Positions 18,055 to 27,750 of a stretch of DNA of 64,000 nt are shown piece after piece (position 1 is the stretch's first letter; every line of letters starts with the position of its first letter). The DNA comes from Phaeobacter sp. QD34_24. Lineage in GTDB: Bacteria; Pseudomonadota; Alphaproteobacteria; Rhodobacterales; Rhodobacteraceae. The notes beneath the pieces are model-generated. The model did not search any database. It worked only from the letters and a program-made list of their open reading frames with translations, and was not told the origin of the DNA. Both the position numbers and the translations under genes were made by a program. Location: the NCBI RefSeq assembly GCF_028890115.1, contig NZ_JARCJD010000015.1:54138-118137 (forward strand). Direction: 5' to 3'.

Positions 18055-19293
18055 TCAGATTAGAAACTGAGCCAGGGTCTCGTCACTGGTGATATCCGTG
18101 TAGGTCATGCCTGCCGCATCCAGGCGGGCAAAGAGCGCCGAGAAATTCTCCGGCCGTTTCGTCTCGATCCCGATCAGCACCGAGCCGAAGTTGCGCGCCG
18201 ATTTCTTCAGATACTCGAACCGGGCGATGTCATCCTCGGGGCCAAGGATATTGAGGAATTCCTTCAGTGCGCCGGGCCGCTGGGGCAGGCGCAGCAGGAA
18301 GTATTTCTTGATCCCCGAATAGCGCAGCGCGCGTTCCTTGACCTCTGGCAGGCGCTCGAAATCGAAATTGCCGCCCGAGGTGACGCAAACCACGCTTTTG
18401 CCGCGGATCCAGGAGCGCACATCATTGAGCGCCTCCACCGCCAGCGCACCGGCGGGTTCCAGCACGATGCCCTCGACGTTCAGCATCTCGATGATGGTGG
18501 AGCAGATCCGGTCCTCTGAAATGGTGATCACATCCGGCAGCGGGATGTGTTTCAACAGATCAAAAGGCTGCGCCCCGATGGTGCCCACCGCCGCGCCATC
18601 AACGAAGGTATCGACCTTATCAAGCGCCACCGGATGCCCGGCCGCGATGGCTGCGCGCAGACAGGCGCCGCCGTTGGGCTCGACAAACAGGCAATGCACC
18701 GCATCGCCAAAGAAGGTCGCAACGCCCGAGGACATACCACCCCCGCCCACCGGCAGAATCACATGGTCCGGCGTGCCGCCAAACTGCTCCTCGATCTCCA
18801 CCGCGATGGAGGCCTGACCTTCAATCACATCCGTATCGTCAAAGGGCGACAGGAAATGCCCGCCCTCGCGCGCGCACCACTCCTGCGCGGCGGCCAGCGT
18901 ATCATCGAAGTAGTCGCCGGTCAGATGCACCTCGATATTGTCACCGCCGAACATGCGGGTTTTCTGGATCTTCTGCTGCGGGGTGGTGACCGGCATGAAG
19001 ATCACACCGCGTTTGTCCATGTGCTTGCACATGAAGGCGACGCCCTGCGCGTGGTTCCCAGCTGAGGCGCAGACGAACAGCGCCTGATCGGGCTGCTTGC
19101 GCATGGCGTTCAAGGCACCGCGGATCTTGTAGGAGCGGACCGGGCTCAGGTCCTCGCGTTTGAGGTAGATATCCGCCTCGAAGCGTTCGGAGAGGTGGAC
19201 ATTGCGCTGCAGGGGTGTTGCGGGAAACACCTCGCGCATGGCCGCCTCGGCGGCGCGGGCGGCATCTTTGAACCGGGTCTGAAAATCGCTCAT
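18055..19293 (-). CDS. ilvA: Threonine ammonia-lyase (threonine dehydratase)
   Basis: 412 residues. PLP enzyme turning L-threonine into 2-oxobutanoate and ammonia, the first step toward isoleucine. The PLP lysine is K56 in RSYKIRGA, and the glycine-rich phosphate loop is PVGGGGMSSG. The C-terminal ~90 residues are a single ACT-like regulatory domain (KYFLLRLPQRPGALKEFLN), so this is the shorter form with one regulatory unit and probably isoleucine feedback. Single gene. Confidence 0.93.
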   Translation of the reverse strand: MSDFQTRFKDAARAAEAAMREVFPATPLQRNVHLSERFEADIYLKREDLSPVRSYKIRGALNAMRKQPDQALFVCASAGNHAQGVAFMCKHMDKRGVIFMPVTTPQQKIQKTRMFGGDNIEVHLTGDYFDDTLAAAQEWCAREGGHFLSPFDDTDVIEGQASIAVEIEEQFGGTPDHVILPVGGGGMSSGVATFFGDAVHCLFVEPNGGACLRAAIAAGHPVALDKVDTFVDGAAVGTIGAQPFDLLKHIPLPDVITISEDRICSTIIEMLNVEGIVLEPAGALAVEALNDVRSWIRGKSVVCVTSGGNFDFERLPEVKERALRYSGIKKYFLLRLPQRPGALKEFLNILGPEDDIARFEYLKKSARNFGSVLIGIETKRPENFSALFARLDAAGMTYTDITSDETLAQFLI

Positions 19294-19364
19294 ACCCTTT
19301 CAGTGACCCAAGCCCGCCCCCAAGGCAAGGGGCAGGCGCAAAGCATGCAAAAGAATACCGGAAA

Positions 19365-20105
19365 TCAGATCTCACGGCTTTCTACCGCGACGCCGTAGAT
19401 CGTGGTCAGGATGCTGATACCCGCCATCGTGGCGGCCCATTGCACCACACCAAGCGTCAAAATGCCGATCAACGCACTTACTTGCATCACAATGAACACA
19501 GCAGCTGCGCCGCCCACCACCATGAAGATGATCAATAAAATGGCCGCCCACAAAACAGAAACGGAAATAGGGGCGGTCGCATTCCAGGCTGTTTTTGGAC
19601 CAATTCGTTGGCCCAAGGCCGCCGCTGGCAACATCGGTGACAAACGATAAAAGATCCAAAGGAAGGCAATAAACAGGACAATCATGAGAACGGGCATAAA
19701 TACCGTGGATGTGCCACCCAGAAGGGCAATCAGGAACCCAAGGCAAAATCCGAGGGAAAATCCGACCACAAAGAGCGCTATGGTTATGAACAGAAAGACA
19801 AGAAAATAGCTCACCATCTGCCGCCCGTGGAACGTCGGGACAATCCCTCCCCTCTCCTCAAGAAGCACGAATCTGTGCCAGGCGACAGCAACCCAGAGCC
19901 CCGCGATCCCGGTCGCCAGTTGCAGCAGAATATTCGGGGAAGCTTGCGCGTTCGGATTGAGCACGTCGCCCGCTGCAATATCCGCTCCGCCCATCACCAT
20001 GCTAATGACCATCATCACGATCAGCGGCGAAGAGATGCGCACCGCATCCTTCAGGTTATGGTTCAGCAAGAACACGGAATGTGAAAATATCTTCCAGCCG
20101 GTCAC
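19365..20105 (-). CDS. Multi-pass membrane protein, unknown function
   Basis: 246 residues with about six hydrophobic helices (roughly 25-45, 60-80, 95-125, 130-155, 175-200 and 210-240) and few charged residues. I do not recognise the family; the overall pattern resembles the small YIP1/DUF-type membrane proteins. No catalytic motif is visible. It is divergent from argG with about 140 bases between, and is not coupled to ilvA. Confidence 0.75.
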   Translation of the reverse strand: MTGWKIFSHSVFLLNHNLKDAVRISSPLIVMMVISMVMGGADIAAGDVLNPNAQASPNILLQLATGIAGLWVAVAWHRFVLLEERGGIVPTFHGRQMVSYFLVFLFITIALFVVGFSLGFCLGFLIALLGGTSTVFMPVLMIVLFIAFLWIFYRLSPMLPAAALGQRIGPKTAWNATAPISVSVLWAAILLIIFMVVGGAAAVFIVMQVSALIGILTLGVVQWAATMAGISILTTIYGVAVESREI

Positions 20106-20243
20106 GGGGTAATCTCTCCTGTAAATAGTCGTCCCAGCGTTATTGCACGTTTTGCGGGCGGCAAGACAAGGAAAACCCGGCGAACCTTGCCCTTGCCCGC
20201 AAAACCCGTTACGCCGCAGACGTTCTGATCAAGAGGAAAACCC

Positions 20244-21470
20244 ATGTCCGCGCCCAAGAAAGTTGTGCTGGCCTACTCTGGCGGCCTTGATACGTCGATC
20301 ATCCTGAAATGGCTGCAGACCGAATATGGCTGCGAGGTGGTGACCTTTACCGCCGATCTGGGCCAGGGCGAAGAGCTGGAGCCCGCCCGCAAGAAGGCCG
20401 AGATGCTGGGCATCAAGCCGGAAAACATCTACATCGAAGACGTGCGCGAAGAGTTCGTGAAGGACTTCGTCTTCCCGATGTTCCGCGCCAATGCTCTGTA
20501 TGAGGGCGAGTACCTTCTGGGCACCTCGATTGCACGTCCGCTGATCTCGAAACGTCTGGTGGAAATCGCCGCTGAAACCGGCGCGGATGCCGTGGCCCAT
20601 GGCGCCACCGGCAAGGGTAACGACCAGGTGCGGTTTGAACTGGCCGCCTATGCGCTGAACCCCGATATCAAGGTGATCGCCCCCTGGCGGGAATGGGACC
20701 TGACCTCGCGCACGCGCCTGTTGGAGTTTGCCGAGAAGAACCAGATTCCGATCGCCAAGGACAAGCGCGGCGAAGCGCCCTTCTCGGTCGATGCGAACCT
20801 TTTGCACACCTCCTCCGAGGGCAAGGTGCTGGAAGATCCCGCCGAACAGGCGCCCGATTACGTCTACCAGCGCACCGTCAGCCCCGAGGATGCGCCGGAT
20901 ACGCCGGAAGTGATCACCATCGGATTCGAGCAGGGCGATGCTGTCTCGATCAACGGCGAGGCGATGAGCCCGGCCACCATCCTGACCGCGCTGAACGAAT
21001 ACGGCCGCAAGCACGGCATCGGCCGCCTCGACTTCGTGGAAAACCGGTTCGTCGGCATGAAGTCCCGCGGCATCTACGAAACCCCCGGCGGCACCATCCT
21101 CTTGGCCGCGCACCGCGGCATCGAGCAGATCACCCTCGACAGCGGCGCAGGCCACCTGAAGGATTCGATCATGCCGCGCTATGCCGAGCTGATCTACAAC
21201 GGCTTCTGGTACAGCCCCGAGCGTGAAATGCTGCAGGCGCTGATCGACAAGAGCCAGGAACATGTCACCGGCACCGTGACCCTGAAGCTTTACAAAGGGT
21301 CGGCCTTTGTTGTGGCGCGCGATTCCGAGCATTCGCTTTACTCCGAGGCCCATGTGACCTTTGAAGAGGACGCCGGCGCCTACAACCAGGAAGACGCGGC
21401 GGGCTTTATCCAGCTCAACGCCCTGCGCCTGAAGCTGCTGGCCGCGCGTGAGCGCCGCCTGAAGAAGTGA
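20244..21470 (+). CDS. argG: Argininosuccinate synthase
   Basis: 408 residues. Joins citrulline and aspartate with ATP to give argininosuccinate in arginine synthesis. The N-terminal ATP pyrophosphatase loop AYSGGLDTS is intact, followed by the family's [20 protein letters not shown] and [10 protein letters not shown] segments. Full length. A good ribosome site (AGAGGAAAAC) precedes the ATG. The next gene overlaps its stop by four bases, so the pair is co-translated. Confidence 0.96.
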   Translation: MSAPKKVVLAYSGGLDTSIILKWLQTEYGCEVVTFTADLGQGEELEPARKKAEMLGIKPENIYIEDVREEFVKDFVFPMFRANALYEGEYLLGTSIARPLISKRLVEIAAETGADAVAHGATGKGNDQVRFELAAYALNPDIKVIAPWREWDLTSRTRLLEFAEKNQIPIAKDKRGEAPFSVDANLLHTSSEGKVLEDPAEQAPDYVYQRTVSPEDAPDTPEVITIGFEQGDAVSINGEAMSPATILTALNEYGRKHGIGRLDFVENRFVGMKSRGIYETPGGTILLAAHRGIEQITLDSGAGHLKDSIMPRYAELIYNGFWYSPEREMLQALIDKSQEHVTGTVTLKLYKGSAFVVARDSEHSLYSEAHVTFEEDAGAYNQEDAAGFIQLNALRLKLLAARERRLKK

Positions 21471-21931
21471 GCGACGACTACGACATAGACGGCGACTTCG
21501 AGGATGACTTCGAAGAAGAGCTGGAGATGTTCGTCGAAGCCCAGGACACGGTCTGGTCCGATGTCCTGAGCGAACTTTCCGCGGGTAAAAAGACGAGCCA
21601 CTGGATGTGGTTCGTCTTCCCGCAACTGGCCGAACTTGGCAAATCCCACATGGCGCAACTGTACGGGATCGAGGATCTGTCCGAGGCCAAGGCCTACCTG
21701 GGCCACGAGGTTCTCAGCGCGCGTCTTCTGGAGGTTGCCCGGCTGATGCTGTCGCACGCAGATCAGGACGCCGCCGCGATCCTTGGCAAGGTGGACGCGA
21801 AGAAACTGCGCTCCTCCATAACGCTGTTTGCCGCCGTGCCGGATGCGCCGGGGGACTTCAAACAGGTGATCGACACCTTCTATGGCGGCAGCCCCTGCCC
21901 GCTCACGATTGAGGCACTCAGCCAGGCCTGA
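21467..21931 (+). CDS. DUF1810 family protein
   Basis: 154 residues starting at a GTG that overlaps the argG stop (GTGA). After a very acidic N-terminus (about 20 residues rich in D and E) it matches DUF1810: [36 protein letters not shown], then [10 protein letters not shown]. The family is widespread, small and uncharacterised. Coupling to argG is positional only; these proteins occur next to unrelated genes. The acidic leader may be a false extension if a start further inside is used, but no better one is seen. Confidence 0.8.
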   Translation: MSDDYDIDGDFEDDFEEELEMFVEAQDTVWSDVLSELSAGKKTSHWMWFVFPQLAELGKSHMAQLYGIEDLSEAKAYLGHEVLSARLLEVARLMLSHADQDAAAILGKVDAKKLRSSITLFAAVPDAPGDFKQVIDTFYGGSPCPLTIEALSQA

Positions 21932-22011
21932 GGCCCCCCTCCCCCTTGGTCATGCTTGCCCGGCGCATCCCCCTTGCTTAACCCGAAGGTCAAGCAAGAG
22001 GAGATCCCCCG

Positions 22012-22296
22012 ATGGCCCTTCAAGACATCGCCGCCGGTATCCAGTCCGGCCTGTCCGGCAAAAGCTTTGACGGCTCGCTGAAATTCGACTGCGGCGAGGA
22101 CGGCGTCATCGTTCTGGCCGATGGCACGGCAACCACCGAAGACAGCGAAACAGACTGCACCCTGCGCCTGTCGCAGGAGAACCTGAAGAAGCTGCTGACC
22201 GGCAAGCTGAACCCGATGACCGCCGTGATGATGGGCAAGATCAAGATCACCGGCGACATGGGCGTGGCGATGAAACTGGGCAAGCTGATCGGCTGA
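22012..22296 (+). CDS. SCP2 sterol-binding-fold protein
   Basis: 94 residues forming one SCP2-like domain: KFDCGEDGVIVLADG, then CTLRLSQENLKKLLTGKLNPMTAVMMGKIKITGDMGVAMKLGKLI. Members bind lipids or acyl-CoA in a hydrophobic pocket. The start follows AGAGGAG. Single gene, converging with the sulfotransferase-like gene 22 bases away. No enzyme partner is adjacent that would tell the ligand. Confidence 0.88.
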   Translation: MALQDIAAGIQSGLSGKSFDGSLKFDCGEDGVIVLADGTATTEDSETDCTLRLSQENLKKLLTGKLNPMTAVMMGKIKITGDMGVAMKLGKLIG

Positions 22297-22318
22297 CCAG
22301 CCTGCCACGGTTTTCGGT

Positions 22319-23032
22319 TCAGATCTTCACTGCCTTCAACTGCTCGTAATAGGGCATCGCCGCCTCCAACACCGGTTGCAGATGATCGGGCACCTCGGGC
22401 AGATCGCCCTCGGGGCCAGCAAATCCGGTCGAGGTCCAGACCGCGCCGTACCAGACCGCAGCCCAGACACCGTCGTCCTTGTGGCCCCCCTTGGGCCAGG
22501 ACAGCATCTTGGGCGAATAGGGCAGATCGATCGCCTCGCACATCTGTTCCAGCTTTTCGCCCGGGTTCTGGCGAATGTCGTAGCTATCGACCACCACCGG
22601 CGACTGGCCCCAGCTGCGGCAAAGGTCATAAAGCTCGGCCTGCTGACGGAAGCCGATATCGTCCAGCGTCGGGTTCTCGCGTTTCGCCGCATAAGAGGCG
22701 ATAACCCGCGCCGGGTGACGGATCAGGAAGACATTGGTCACCTCCCGCATCCAGTCACGCGGCATGCCGGGGATCATGTGCTGGCTCATGTGTTTCTGGT
22801 AGTAGACCGGTTTCGCCGCAGGGATGTCGCCCAACAGCATATCGGCCACCGCTGCCGGATCCTGGTTCTGGCTCTCCAGGATCTCCTCGCGCATGGGATG
22901 ATCGAGGCCCGTCATCTTCAGATAGGCCGCATAGAACGGCTCATCCACCACCGCGCAATCGCCCCGGTTTCCAAAGGCATACATCATCGCCGTCGACAGG
23001 TTCCGCGGCCCCGACCACATTGCAATCCGCAT
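22319..23032 (-). CDS. Sulfotransferase-family protein coupled to a class IV aminotransferase
   Basis: 237 residues. The N-terminal WSGPRNLSTAM resembles the PAPS 5'-phosphosulfate loop of sulfotransferases, and RHPARVIASY fits the 3'-phosphate loop. Its start overlaps the stop of the upstream aminotransferase gene (TGATG), so they are made together. Similar proteins are sometimes annotated as aminotransferase-like because of this pairing. The acceptor is unknown. I see no sulfate-activation genes nearby. Real gene; function only at family level. Confidence 0.78.
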   Translation of the reverse strand: MRIAMWSGPRNLSTAMMYAFGNRGDCAVVDEPFYAAYLKMTGLDHPMREEILESQNQDPAAVADMLLGDIPAAKPVYYQKHMSQHMIPGMPRDWMREVTNVFLIRHPARVIASYAAKRENPTLDDIGFRQQAELYDLCRSWGQSPVVVDSYDIRQNPGEKLEQMCEAIDLPYSPKMLSWPKGGHKDDGVWAAVWYGAVWTSTGFAGPEGDLPEVPDHLQPVLEAAMPYYEQLKAVKI

Positions 23033-23940
23033 CAGGCGCACTCCTTTTCGATCAATGCCTTGTAAAGCGCGCGGATCCGTTTGGTCATCGGACCCATCTC
23101 GCCCGTGCCGATCTGGCGCCCGTCAATCATGCCAACCGGAGTCTGCGCCCCGAAGGTGCCGGTCAGAAACGCCTCATCCGCACCATAGGTGTCCACCAGC
23201 GAGTAGTTGCGCTCAAACACCGGGATATCATTGGCGCGGCACAGATCGATCACCTTCTGCCGGGTGATGCCGTTCATGCAGTAGTCCCCGGTCGAGGTCC
23301 AAACCTCCCCGCCGCGCACGATAAAGAAGTTGCAGGCGTTGGTGGTGTTCACAAAGCCATTCACATCCAGCATCAGCCCCTCGTCCGCGCCTGCCTTTTC
23401 GGCGGCGATACAGGCGAGGATGCAGTTCAGTTTCGAATGGGAGTTCAGCTTGGGATCCTGGCTCATCGGCAGACCCCGGATATGCGGCACCGTGGCCAGA
23501 TTGATCGGACGCGGCAGGTTGGGGCGGGAATGCTCCATGATGATCACCATAGTCGGCCCCTGCTGCGACAGGCTCGGGTGCTGGAAGGGCCGCGTTTTCG
23601 GGCCGCGCGTCACCATCAGCCGGGCGTGGGCGTCCGTGGTCATGCCATTGGCCTTTTGCGTGTCCAGCACCGCCTGTTTCACGCCTTTCTTCGTCAGGCC
23701 AATGTCCAGATCGATGGCCTTGGCCGCCTCGAACAGACGGTTGAGGTGCTCGTCGATGAAGGCCCAGGTGCCGTTATACAGGCGCAAGCCTTCCCAGACG
23801 CCATCGCCCAGCATGAAACCGCTGTCATAGACGCTGACGGTGGCCTCGGCCTTGGGCACGATCTTCCCGTTCAGATAGATGAGGATCTCTTCGTTGCGCT
23901 GGTCTTCTTCCGCCTGATGGGTGCTCATTTTTTCAGTCAT
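23032..23940 (-). CDS. Class IV aminotransferase (branched-chain or D-amino acid type)
   Basis: 302 residues. The ATG at 23940 follows a strong AAAAGGAGG site; the longer open frame is not used. Fold-type IV motifs are present: YLNGKIVPKAEATVSVYDSGFMLGDGVWEGLR at the start (read in pieces), HLNRLFEAAKAI, the KLN lysine segment expected to hold PLP, then EGLMLDVNGFVNTTNACNFF. Branched-chain aminotransferase, D-amino acid aminotransferase or aminodeoxychorismate lyase cannot be separated by eye. Coupled to a sulfotransferase-like gene. Confidence 0.82.
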   Translation of the reverse strand: MTEKMSTHQAEEDQRNEEILIYLNGKIVPKAEATVSVYDSGFMLGDGVWEGLRLYNGTWAFIDEHLNRLFEAAKAIDLDIGLTKKGVKQAVLDTQKANGMTTDAHARLMVTRGPKTRPFQHPSLSQQGPTMVIIMEHSRPNLPRPINLATVPHIRGLPMSQDPKLNSHSKLNCILACIAAEKAGADEGLMLDVNGFVNTTNACNFFIVRGGEVWTSTGDYCMNGITRQKVIDLCRANDIPVFERNYSLVDTYGADEAFLTGTFGAQTPVGMIDGRQIGTGEMGPMTKRIRALYKALIEKECA

Positions 23941-24083
23941 CGGACCCTCCTTTTGCGGCACGCTAGCCAGATTGGATCCAATTTCCAAGCGGTAACTTGC
24001 GCTCACCTGTGCGTGACATTTGATGACAGCCGGTTGAGCAAAAATGAGGCAGCCGTCAGGGTGTTTGCAAAACGGAGGCACCG

Positions 24084-24749
24084 ATGAAGACATTGCATCA
24101 CATCAAACAGGTTTCCCTGGCCATCCTCATCCTGACGGCGGGCCTGTTGCGCGGCCATGAAGCCCATGCCGCAAGCCCCCAGGTGCTGACCGTTGCGGGC
24201 GGCTGCTTCTGGTGCGTCGAAAGCGATTTCGAATCCGTACCCGGCGTGGTCGAGGCGGTCTCGGGCTATGCTGGTGGCAGCACGAAGAACCCCACCTACA
24301 AGGAGGTCACCCGCGGCGGCACCGGCCATTACGAGGCGGTCCAGATCCATTTTGACCCCGCCAAAGTCAGCCGCGCGACGCTGCTGGATATGTTCTTCCG
24401 CTCGGTCGATCCCACGGATGCAGGCGGGCAGTTCTGTGATCGTGGCGACAGCTATCGCACCGCCGTTTTCGTGAAGGGCGGCGATGAACGGAGCCTCGCG
24501 GAACAGGCAAAGGCCAAGGCACAACGTGAGCTGGGACAGGCCGTGGTGACACCGATCCTGGATGCCGGTCCCTTCTACGCGGCCGAAGACTACCATCAGG
24601 ACTATTACAAGGGTGACAGCCTGGTCTTTACCCGCTTTGGCCCCAAACGGCAGGCCGCAGCCTACAAACGCTACCGCCAGGCCTGCGGACGCGATGCCCG
24701 TGTGCGGCAGCTCTGGGGAGATGCAGCCCCCTTTGCCAGCCATCCGTAA
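24084..24749 (+). CDS. msrA: Peptide methionine-S-sulfoxide reductase, exported
   Basis: 221 residues. Repairs methionine S-sulfoxide in proteins. Residues 1-30 are a Sec signal peptide ([11 protein letters not shown]...AHA), so it probably works in the periplasm. The catalytic cysteine is C41 in GGCFWCVE, followed by [12 protein letters not shown] and [15 protein letters not shown]-terminal cysteine C208 region (RQACGRD) may serve as resolving residue. The ATG follows GGAGG. A terminator hairpin lies 62 bases downstream. Confidence 0.93.
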   Translation: MKTLHHIKQVSLAILILTAGLLRGHEAHAASPQVLTVAGGCFWCVESDFESVPGVVEAVSGYAGGSTKNPTYKEVTRGGTGHYEAVQIHFDPAKVSRATLLDMFFRSVDPTDAGGQFCDRGDSYRTAVFVKGGDERSLAEQAKAKAQRELGQAVVTPILDAGPFYAAEDYHQDYYKGDSLVFTRFGPKRQAAAYKRYRQACGRDARVRQLWGDAAPFASHP

Positions 24750-25107
24750 GCTGCATCCGCATGCACTCAGGCCGATTGAATAACATGATTTCAACTAAAG
24801 TTTTCCAGACAAAACCCCTGTCAAAACGGGGTTTTTACGTGGTTTTCCGCCTCATGCAGAGATTCAATTAACCCGAATTCGGCACCTTTGGATCCGTCCG
24901 GTTTTAAAAGGTGCAGACTAAATGTGGAGTTCCGGCCTCGTTGAGTTCCTCTTGGTGATGAGTGCAGTGGCAGTTCTGTCATCGCTGGCCCGTGCCGCAC
25001 GTCCGGACCATACCCCCGCCAGAGTGACACGCAGTACGCGGCTGCACCCCCTCTTGCAACGCTCCCGCAAGACCTCAAAGCCTTACAAGCTGTTGGGGTA
25101 GGTGGGT
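24750..25107. other. Intergenic region without a convincing gene
   Basis: Holds the msrA terminator and the upstream region of the GGDEF-EAL gene. A short minus-strand frame (24821-25078) has no ribosome site or recognisable content and crosses the terminator, so I do not call it. Confidence 0.5.
24811..24836 (+). terminator. Intrinsic terminator after msrA
   Basis: AAAACCCC (24811-24818) pairs with GGGGTTTT (24828-24835) around a nine-base loop, followed by one more T. The A-rich left side would let it act on the other strand too. Confidence 0.75.
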
Positions 25108-27477
25108 ATGATGTCCTTCAAACCCAAAACCCTGCGAAGGCAGATATTGCTGGGCGTTCTGGTCCCGGTATTTCTGATTCTGGCCGTTGGGTTGCTATTT
25201 GAAAGCTACGATCACCGCGAACACCTGACCGACAGCATGAACAGGCGGGCGGATCTGTTGGCACGCCTGGCGGCAACCGCAATGTCGCAACCTCTGTCGG
25301 AGTTTGACATACCCAGGGTGGAAGAAGCGCTGCAACAGCTTGCACACACGGGGCAGGTGGGTATCGCACAGGTGACCTGGCCGAACGGCGAAGACATCAC
25401 GACGATCATCGCGCCGGACTACGTGCCAAATGCCGACGACGTGGTAAACACCCATACGATTACCCTTGTTCGCAATGGCCATGCAGAGGTTCTTGGCTAT
25501 CTGCATCTCACTCTGCCCATAGAAACCATTACCGACCAGCTGATGGAGGCAACGCTCCATCACGCGCTGATCTCGGCCATCGTGTTTGTGCTGGTCACTG
25601 GCAGCGCCATTTTTGCCCTGTCCCGGATCTCTAAACCCCTGACCACCATTGGCCGCGCGATCGTCGATCTGCGCAATGGTCGATTGGATACCCGCATCCC
25701 CCACCAGCACCGCACGGACGAAATCGGGATGCTGGCACAGGCGCTGGAACAGATGCGGCGCAGCGAGATCGAAATGGAGGATCTTCGCGCGCAAAGCACC
25801 GAGACCGACCGACGGGAACGCAAAAGGATCCACCGCGCCCTGAAATCCACGCGCGACGGGGTCATCCTGACGGACGAAACCGGCAATGTCGTCTTCTCCA
25901 ACGCCAATGCCGGTATCTTCTTTGCCGACGCCCGCGAGGGGGAGCGGCTGAACTTCCGATCCTGGCTCCCCGAGGAGGTGGCCGAACAGATCGAAGAACG
26001 AGTCGCCGCCGGGCAGGACTTTGCCGCGGAAGCCTGTGTGACCCATTTCAACAGCGGCGAGGAGCTGAACCTGCTGGTGCGCGGTGGTCCCATCCGCGAC
26101 GAAGACGGGCTTTACCTGGGAACACTGCTGCTTGCGACCGACCACAGCGATCAGGCGCGACAGGCGGCACGGGTGAAATACCTGGCCGAACATGACAGCC
26201 TGACCGGGCTTGCCAACCGGCGCCTGCTGGAGCAGACCCTGGCAGACTGGCTGGATACCGGCGCGCAGGTCTCGCTCCTGTTGGCGGATCTGGATCACTT
26301 CAAGACCATCAACGACACTCTGGGTCATCCCACCGGGGATGCCCTGCTGAAAGTGGTCGCGGATAAATTCCAGGCCAGCAGCAGCAGTACCAACGCTCTG
26401 GCCGCGCGACTGGGCGGCGACGAATTCGCCATTGTCGTCAAAGGTGCAGACAGCGAAGACCGGCTGACCAATATCGCCAATTCCCTCGTCTATGACCTGT
26501 CCAAACCGCTGACCGTCAGCGGCAACGTCCTGCACACCGGCATGAGCGCAGGCATCGCCACCCTGGCCGGGCACGATGCCCGCGCCGCCGATGGGATTCG
26601 CTGTGCCGATCTGGCGCTTTACGAGGCCAAGAACAGCGGCCGCGGCCGGGTCGAGATCTTCCACAGGGATCTGGAAACCGCCATCAAGCGCAAGGCACTG
26701 TTGGAGCGCGAGTTGCGCGCGGCCCTGAAGGAAGACGGCATTCGCCCGGTTTTCCAGGTACAGACCTGCCTGAAAACCGGTGAAATCGTGGGGTTTGAAA
26801 CCCTGGCACGCTGGCACCACCGGCACCTTGGCAGCATCTCTCCGGGCGAGTTCATCCCGGTTGCCGAGGAATGCGGTCTCATCCGCGAGCTGACCTATCA
26901 GATCATGACCCATGCCTTCCGCGCAGCGGCACGCTGGCATGACCTGGGCTTCAAGGGCCGGGTCGCGGTCAACCTGTCGCCAAAACTGTTCGGCTCGCAG
27001 GTGGATGAATTCGTCAACGATTGCCTCTATGAAACCGGTTGCCCCGCAAGCGCGGTAGAGGCCGAGATCACCGAAACCGTGGTTCTGTCCAGCGGCCAGT
27101 CCGCCCTGCGTGAAATCGAAGCCCTGCAACGGCTTGGCATCACCGTCGCCCTTGATGATTTTGGCATGGGCTATTCATCGCTCAGCTACCTGCAGAAATT
27201 CCCGGTGAACAAGATCAAAGTGGACGCGGCCTTTGTCTCGAAGCTGCCCGAGTCGGATGAAACCAAGGCCATTGTCGTGGCCATCGCCGAGCTGGGTCAT
27301 GCCCTGGGCATGAGCGTCACAGGAGAGGGCGCTGAGACCGAAGAGCACCGTACCCTGCTGCAGGAATGCAATGTCGACTACCTGCAAGGCTACTTTGACG
27401 GCCCGCCCCTGGCCGAGCGCGCCGCGACCGCGCGGCTGTTTCCGGGCGCAGGGCTGCACCTGCAGATATCGGGCTGA
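25108..27477 (+). CDS. Membrane GGDEF-EAL protein (cyclic di-GMP turnover)
   Basis: 789 residues: TM1 (about 14-31), a periplasmic sensor (about 32-148), TM2 (about 152-172), HAMP (about 173-225), a PAS-like part (about 240-350), GGDEF (about 355-520) and EAL (about 530-780). The cyclase motif RLGGDEF is intact, with no RxxD inhibitory site in front. The phosphodiesterase motif reads ETL instead of EAL but keeps its glutamate, and VNLSP, EITET, DDFGMGYSSL, KIKVD and LQGY are present, so both activities are possible. The start (25108 or 25111) follows a GGGGTAGG run. Probably controls the swim-or-stick switch; the signal is unknown. Confidence 0.92.
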   Translation: MMSFKPKTLRRQILLGVLVPVFLILAVGLLFESYDHREHLTDSMNRRADLLARLAATAMSQPLSEFDIPRVEEALQQLAHTGQVGIAQVTWPNGEDITTIIAPDYVPNADDVVNTHTITLVRNGHAEVLGYLHLTLPIETITDQLMEATLHHALISAIVFVLVTGSAIFALSRISKPLTTIGRAIVDLRNGRLDTRIPHQHRTDEIGMLAQALEQMRRSEIEMEDLRAQSTETDRRERKRIHRALKSTRDGVILTDETGNVVFSNANAGIFFADAREGERLNFRSWLPEEVAEQIEERVAAGQDFAAEACVTHFNSGEELNLLVRGGPIRDEDGLYLGTLLLATDHSDQARQAARVKYLAEHDSLTGLANRRLLEQTLADWLDTGAQVSLLLADLDHFKTINDTLGHPTGDALLKVVADKFQASSSSTNALAARLGGDEFAIVVKGADSEDRLTNIANSLVYDLSKPLTVSGNVLHTGMSAGIATLAGHDARAADGIRCADLALYEAKNSGRGRVEIFHRDLETAIKRKALLERELRAALKEDGIRPVFQVQTCLKTGEIVGFETLARWHHRHLGSISPGEFIPVAEECGLIRELTYQIMTHAFRAAARWHDLGFKGRVAVNLSPKLFGSQVDEFVNDCLYETGCPASAVEAEITETVVLSSGQSALREIEALQRLGITVALDDFGMGYSSLSYLQKFPVNKIKVDAAFVSKLPESDETKAIVVAIAELGHALGMSVTGEGAETEEHRTLLQECNVDYLQGYFDGPPLAERAATARLFPGAGLHLQISG

Positions 27478-27687
27478 TCCGCAGGTCATCACCGGGTGAT
27501 CATCACGCGATTGCCGTGCAGATCTATGTGATCTGATGTGACGGATGGCCCGGGCGGTATTTCCCTGAGACTTCCTGACCCTGATTCAAGGCCAAGGACC
27601 AGATTTCCGCCTCTTTGAGGTCGGAACACGTTGCCAGACGCAAAAAATCCGCTATCACCAGCCGGATCGTTTTTTGACCTCCCCGTC

Positions 27688-27711
27688 TGAACAGGCCCGT
27701 GTGAACAGGCC
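27688..27711 (+). repeat. Short direct repeat upstream of bioM
   Basis: TGAACAGGCC occurs at 27688-27697 and 27702-27711, 14 bases apart, with a weaker TCAACAGG copy at 27730. It lies 40-60 bases before the bioM start and could be a regulator site or chance. Confidence 0.4.
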
Positions 27712-27750
27712 AGTCTGGACGGACCCGGCTCAACAGGAAGGAGTCCGCCT

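Noticed and set aside
24821..25078. 85-codon minus-strand frame downstream of msrA
   Set aside because: It crosses a good terminator, has no ribosome site and resembles no family.
27478..27750. BioR operator before bioMNY
   Set aside because: No TTATnnATAA-type palindrome. The nearest string, GATCTATGTGATC, does not fit.
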